Below are positions 30,712-33,712 of a DNA stretch of 33,712 nt, in pieces. The translations under genes and the position numbers were made by a program. The notes under the pieces are model-generated. The model did no database searches. It was not told the DNA's origin and saw only the letters and a program-made list of their open reading frames with translations. How positions within the stretch are numbered: the first letter of the stretch is position 1; each line of letters starts with the position of its first letter. This DNA comes from JACCTI01 sp051005695 (GTDB taxonomy: Bacteria > Verrucomicrobiota > Verrucomicrobiia > Chthoniobacterales > UBA10450), in assembly GCA_051005695.1 (NCBI GenBank), contig JBPCJC010000048.1, forward strand, positions 1 through 33,712, given 5' to 3'.

Positions 30712-32133
30712 ATGCTCTTCAACTCCCTCACTTTCGTCGTCTTCTTCGCGATCGTGCTCGCCCTTTACTGGACGATGCGCTCGTGGGAATGGCGGAAAAA
30801 TCTCCTCCTGATCGCGAGTTATCTTTTCTACGCGGCCTGGAATCCGCCCTTCGCTCTGCTCCTCTTGGCCACCACCGCGCTCGATTTTTTCCTCGGAAAA
30901 AAAATGGGCCGCGAGGAGCAACCGCAGGCGCGCAAAATCTGGCTGGTGATCAGCGTGGCGGTCAACCTGAGCATGCTCGGGTTTTTCAAATACGGAAACT
31001 TCCTCCTGGAAAATTTCCAATGGGCGCTGGCCCGCGGCGGGATCGCCTATCAGCCACCGCATCTTGATATCTTTTTGCCGATCGGGATTTCTTTCTACAC
31101 TTTTCATTCCCTCTCCTACACGCTCGATATTTATCGCGGAGTCATGAAGCCGACGCGTTCCCTGCGCGACTTCGCGCTCGCGGTTTCGTTCTTCCCGCAG
31201 TTGGTCGCGGGACCGATCGTGCGCGCGGGAGATTTTCTTCCGCAGCTCGACGCGCCACCGAAGCCGCAGCAAGGCCGTTTCTTCTGGGGTTTGTTGCTGA
31301 TGACGCTCGGCCTTTTCGAAAAGGTCGTCCTTGCAGATACCTTGCTCGCCGGTTCCGCGGACACGGTTTTCAGTTACGGCGGGCCGCTGGCCGCACTCGA
31401 TTCCTGGATGGGCGTGATCGCTTTTGCCGGGCAGATTTTCTTCGACTTCGCGGGCTACTCGATCTGTGCGATCGGCGCCGCCTTGTGCCTCGGTTTCCAT
31501 CTCAAGGACAACTTTCGTTTTCCCTACGCCGCCATCGGTTTCTCGGATTTCTGGCGGCGCTGGCACATCTCGCTCTCCACTTTTCTGCGCGATTATCTCT
31601 ACATCCCGTTAGGCGGAAACCGCCTCGGCGCGGCGCGCGCGATGATCAATCTCGTGATCGTGATGTTCATCGGCGGGCTCTGGCACGGCGCGGCCTGGAC
31701 CTTTGTCGCCTGGGGTTTGTTGCACGGTTCCTATCTCGCGCTCGAGCGTCTCGGGAAAGCGTGGCTCAAGGAGACGGCCTGGATGGAACATTTCCTGATC
31801 AAGCTCTCGTTAGGCCTGCTCACCTATGCGCTTGTTTGCATCGCCTGGGTCTTTTTCCGGGCTCCGGATTTCACTGTCGCCCTTCGCCTGCTCCGCGGAA
31901 TGTTTGGCGCTTACCCGCATGGCGATGCGCTCCTCGCTACGCGCGCGATTTTACAGATCATCCTCGTCACGGTGGCGATGTTCGCGATTCACTGGTCGCT
32001 CCGCGACACCACCATCGAGGCCGCGGTCGTGCGGCTCCCGCGCTGGATGGTGACCGGGATTTGGGCCTTCATGGCCAGCGCCGTTTTGCTCACCCAAGGC
32101 AGCAGCAATGCATTCATCTACTTCCAATTTTGA
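30712..32133 (+). CDS. MBOAT-family membrane O-acyltransferase (AlgI-like)
   Basis: A 473-residue polytopic protein of the AlgI/DltB-like MBOAT family, which passes acyl groups (usually acetyl) across the membrane to extracellular glycans. Signatures are MLFNSLTFVVFF at the start, FDFAGYSICAIG, FWRRWHISLSTFLRDYLYIP (about 280-298) and the catalytic His in GGLWHGAAWTFVAWG (about 321). The ATG at 30712 is preferred, since homologues begin MLFNS; an ATG at 30700 adds four residues. The 227 bp upstream to the RedB-like ORF hold one dispersed word (30624) and no gene. Its 3' end overlaps the next gene by 26 bp, so the two act together. Confidence 0.92.
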   Translation: MLFNSLTFVVFFAIVLALYWTMRSWEWRKNLLLIASYLFYAAWNPPFALLLLATTALDFFLGKKMGREEQPQARKIWLVISVAVNLSMLGFFKYGNFLLENFQWALARGGIAYQPPHLDIFLPIGISFYTFHSLSYTLDIYRGVMKPTRSLRDFALAVSFFPQLVAGPIVRAGDFLPQLDAPPKPQQGRFFWGLLLMTLGLFEKVVLADTLLAGSADTVFSYGGPLAALDSWMGVIAFAGQIFFDFAGYSICAIGAALCLGFHLKDNFRFPYAAIGFSDFWRRWHISLSTFLRDYLYIPLGGNRLGAARAMINLVIVMFIGGLWHGAAWTFVAWGLLHGSYLALERLGKAWLKETAWMEHFLIKLSLGLLTYALVCIAWVFFRAPDFTVALRLLRGMFGAYPHGDALLATRAILQIILVTVAMFAIHWSLRDTTIEAAVVRLPRWMVTGIWAFMASAVLLTQGSSNAFIYFQF

Positions 32134-33196
32134 GCGCGTAATTCCCGCGCTCCCATGGCGTGGAGTGACCCTCGCCGTGCTTCTGATTGTCTCGGTCGCG
32201 GCGACCGCGTGGGAGCTTCACTGTCGTGCGCTCGGCTATCGGCCCACGCTTAACGATACCGATGATCTCTGGGCGCAAAGTCGCCGACGCGTGCAACCGG
32301 CATCGTTCGTTATCATCGGCGATTCGCGGGCGTTGTTCGATCTCGATCTCGACGAAATCGAACGAGGTCTCGGCTCGCGACCGGTGCAACTAGGTATCGT
32401 CGGAAGCTCCCCGTACCCCGTGCTGGTCGACCTCGCAGACGACGAGCATTTTTACGGCACGGTGATCGCGAGCGTGGTGCCGAAAATGTTTTTCGCGGTC
32501 GGCGGGCCGCACATTGAAAACTCGAACCGCGCGCTCAAGCGTTACCACCGCCAAACTCTCGCGCAACGCGCCAGCCAGAATCTCGGGATGCTTCTGGAGG
32601 AACACATCGCGTTTCTTAAACAGGAAGATCTCACCCTCAACCAATTGTTAATGATGGTGCCGATACCGAATCGACCTGCCGCTATGGTCCCGCCATCGCT
32701 CCCGCCCTATTTTCAGTCAACCGATCGCGACCGCCGCGCGCGCATGATCGAAAGCTGTGCGCAGCCAGGCGAGCTCCAAACTCGGATCCAACAAACCTGG
32801 CTTCGATTATTCTCGCTCCCGCCGCCGCCGAGTTACATTCCGCCGGACGTGTTCAAGCAACGCATGCAAAGCGGCACGGAAGCGCGGTTTAACGAAACCA
32901 AAATCGCGGTCGATAAAATTCGCGCGCGCGGTGGCTCGGTCGTCTTCATTCGCTTCCCGCACAGCGGCCAACTCAAGGCCCTGGAAGATCGCATGTATCC
33001 GCGCGCGCAATTTTGGGATCGGTTGCTCAGGGAAACTAGCGCCCCGGGAATTTGCTACGCGGATTATCCCGAACTCGCCAGCTTCACCTGCCCGGAATGG
33101 TCGCATCTTTCGGCCGGCGATTCCGTCGAGTTCACCCGGCGTCTCGTGCCTCGTTTGCGCGCCGCCTTACCGACTCCGCACCTCGCCCGGAAATAA
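32108..33196 (+). CDS. SGNH-hydrolase-like partner of the MBOAT acyltransferase
   Basis: A 362-residue protein with one N-terminal membrane helix (about 17-35) and a large periplasmic domain. VIIGDSRALFDLD (S73) is the GDSx nucleophile block of SGNH hydrolases, and EWSHLSAGDSVEF near the C-terminus fits the D-x-x-H block. Such proteins, like AlgJ/AlgX or DltD-type partners, complete acyl transfer to a polysaccharide outside the cell. It overlaps the MBOAT gene and is translationally coupled to it. The glycan acceptor cannot be told from this window. Confidence 0.75.
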   Translation: MHSSTSNFERVIPALPWRGVTLAVLLIVSVAATAWELHCRALGYRPTLNDTDDLWAQSRRRVQPASFVIIGDSRALFDLDLDEIERGLGSRPVQLGIVGSSPYPVLVDLADDEHFYGTVIASVVPKMFFAVGGPHIENSNRALKRYHRQTLAQRASQNLGMLLEEHIAFLKQEDLTLNQLLMMVPIPNRPAAMVPPSLPPYFQSTDRDRRARMIESCAQPGELQTRIQQTWLRLFSLPPPPSYIPPDVFKQRMQSGTEARFNETKIAVDKIRARGGSVVFIRFPHSGQLKALEDRMYPRAQFWDRLLRETSAPGICYADYPELASFTCPEWSHLSAGDSVEFTRRLVPRLRAALPTPHLARK

Positions 33197-33205
33197 CGCG
33201 CGCGC

Positions 33206-33712
33206 ATGCCACCGATTCACCTCGGCCCGATCGATCTCGCGATTCTCGGCACTTATTTCGGATTCGTTCTCGGAATTGGTTTCGTCCTCAAGCGCTACAT
33301 GCGCACCAGCTCGGATTTTTTTCTCTCCGGGCGATTGATCCCGGCGTGGGTTGCCGGGCTGGCCTTTCTTTCGGCGAATCTCGGCGCGCAGGAAGTCATC
33401 GGGATGGCCGCCTCCGGCGCGAAGTACGGGCTCATGACCAGCCACTTTTATTGGATCGGCGCGATCCCGGCGATGGTCTTCGTAGCCGTCTTCATGATGC
33501 CATTTTATTACGGGTCGAAGGCACGTTCGGTCCCGGAATATCTCAAGCTGCGCTTCGACGAAAAAACGCGCGCGCTCAACGCCGTCACTTTCGCGGCCAT
33601 GACGATCTTTTCCTCCGGCATCTCGATGTATGCTATGGCGCTGCTCCTGAATCTGCTCCTCGGGTGGGATTTTCACGTCAGCATCTGGCTCTCCGCCATC
33701 ATCGTGCTGCTC
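33206..33712 (+). CDS. sodium:solute symporter, N-terminal part (runs off the window)
   Basis: An open frame of 169 codons from ATG 33206 with no stop before the window ends. It begins MPPIHLGPIDLAILGTYFGF and has TM1, then the SSF hallmark segments RTSSDFFLSGRLIPAW, SANLGAQEVIGMAASGAKYG and FYYGSKARSVPEYLKLRF. Further helices follow. This is the solute:sodium symporter family (SSS), which takes up sugars, amino acids or organic acids with sodium; the closest pattern is the SGLT-like sugar branch, but the substrate is undetermined. It starts 9 bp after the SGNH gene and may be in the same transcript. Confidence 0.88.
   Translation, partial: MPPIHLGPIDLAILGTYFGFVLGIGFVLKRYMRTSSDFFLSGRLIPAWVAGLAFLSANLGAQEVIGMAASGAKYGLMTSHFYWIGAIPAMVFVAVFMMPFYYGSKARSVPEYLKLRFDEKTRALNAVTFAAMTIFSSGISMYAMALLLNLLLGWDFHVSIWLSAIIVLL

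Larger units (their letters stand above)
160..31815. repeat. dispersed 9-bp word TCGTTAGGC / GCCTAACGA, about one per kb
   Basis: Hand count of exact copies. Plus orientation starts at 160, 1244, 1565, 2761, 3259, 8233, 13034, 14564, 17514, 19109, 19240, 22151, 23415, 27535, 30624 and 31807. Reverse orientation starts at 7427, 9085, 11335, 17097, 18022, 21277, 22726, 24210 and 26173. That is 25 copies. Near-matches keeping TCGTTAG lie at 3028, 4069, 4943, 4996, 9170, 9877, 11608, 16670, 21440, 25696, 27962 and 30194; looser ones at 8773, 20669, 23140 and 31606. The longer consensus is roughly ACTCGTTAGGC. Copies sit in every reading frame (SLG, LVR, GLT, PNE) and bring in TTA, CTA and AGG codons that are rare at this GC content. 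Selection therefore appears to act on the DNA word, not on protein. Confidence 0.9.

Noticed and set aside
30559..31566. 335-codon minus-strand frame across the MBOAT gene
   Set aside because: Highly charged, low-complexity translation; it mirrors the strongly supported MBOAT coding strand.
1..33712. CRISPR array, tRNA/rRNA, insertion sequence or prophage
   Set aside because: No regularly spaced direct repeats, cloverleaf with CCA end, transposase or phage protein was found; the repeated TCGTTAGGC word is irregularly spaced and far too short for CRISPR.

Overview
The window is GC-rich, tightly packed bacterial DNA. Genes overlap by ATGA or GTGA at many junctions, and clear Shine-Dalgarno sites are few. 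Gene content fits a Gram-negative soil heterotroph, most likely Verrucomicrobiota (Chthoniobacterales-like) or a related group such as Acidobacteriota: an ECF sigma factor with a TPR Ser/Thr kinase, many two-component genes, an OmpA/BON protein, MenA, DUF2891 and AlgI-type acylation. This placement is inferred from family recognition, not from a marker tree. I see no rRNA, tRNA, CRISPR array, insertion sequence or phage gene.

Layout. 1-230 holds a long imperfect palindromic intergenic element. 231-5424 (minus strand) is a housekeeping run: sppA, a CPBP membrane protease, thiL, tsaE, tsaB, alr and a RelE/ParE-like ORF. 5564-8970 (plus) has a small AT-hook ORF, then an ECF sigma factor overlapping a large Ser/Thr kinase with periplasmic repeats. 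9173-14813 (minus) is a five-gene signalling operon: coiled-coil protein, peptidoglycan-binding OmpA/BON membrane protein, Rab-like small GTPase, histidine-kinase-like protein, and a receiver fused to a metallo-beta-lactamase. 14969-17185 is uvrB. 17189-19081 has DUF2891, a small membrane zinc-ribbon protein and a short membrane protein. 19112-23920 has menA, a cysteine-dioxygenase-like cupin, an unknown (possibly frameshifted) gene, a diaminopropionate ammonia-lyase, a periplasmic protein and a Sir2 deacylase. 24008-26166 pairs an SPFH protein with a zinc-ribbon membrane protein. 26175-30484 (minus) has a methyltransferase, a response regulator, a hybrid histidine kinase and a shortened RedB-like thioredoxin-fold ORF. 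30712-33712 has an MBOAT acyltransferase, an SGNH-like partner and the start of a sodium:solute symporter.

Two things stand out. (1) The 9-mer TCGTTAGGC / GCCTAACGA occurs about 25 times exactly, plus about a dozen near-matches. Chance predicts roughly 0.25. It lies on both strands, in all reading frames inside genes, and at four of five convergent gene ends. Density and placement resemble DNA-uptake sequences or another genome-wide architectural word. (2) In the GTPase operon the kinase has Glu where the phospho-accepting His should be, and the receiver has Ser where the Asp should be. Signalling may therefore run through the GTPase and an envelope-anchored membrane protein rather than through phosphotransfer.
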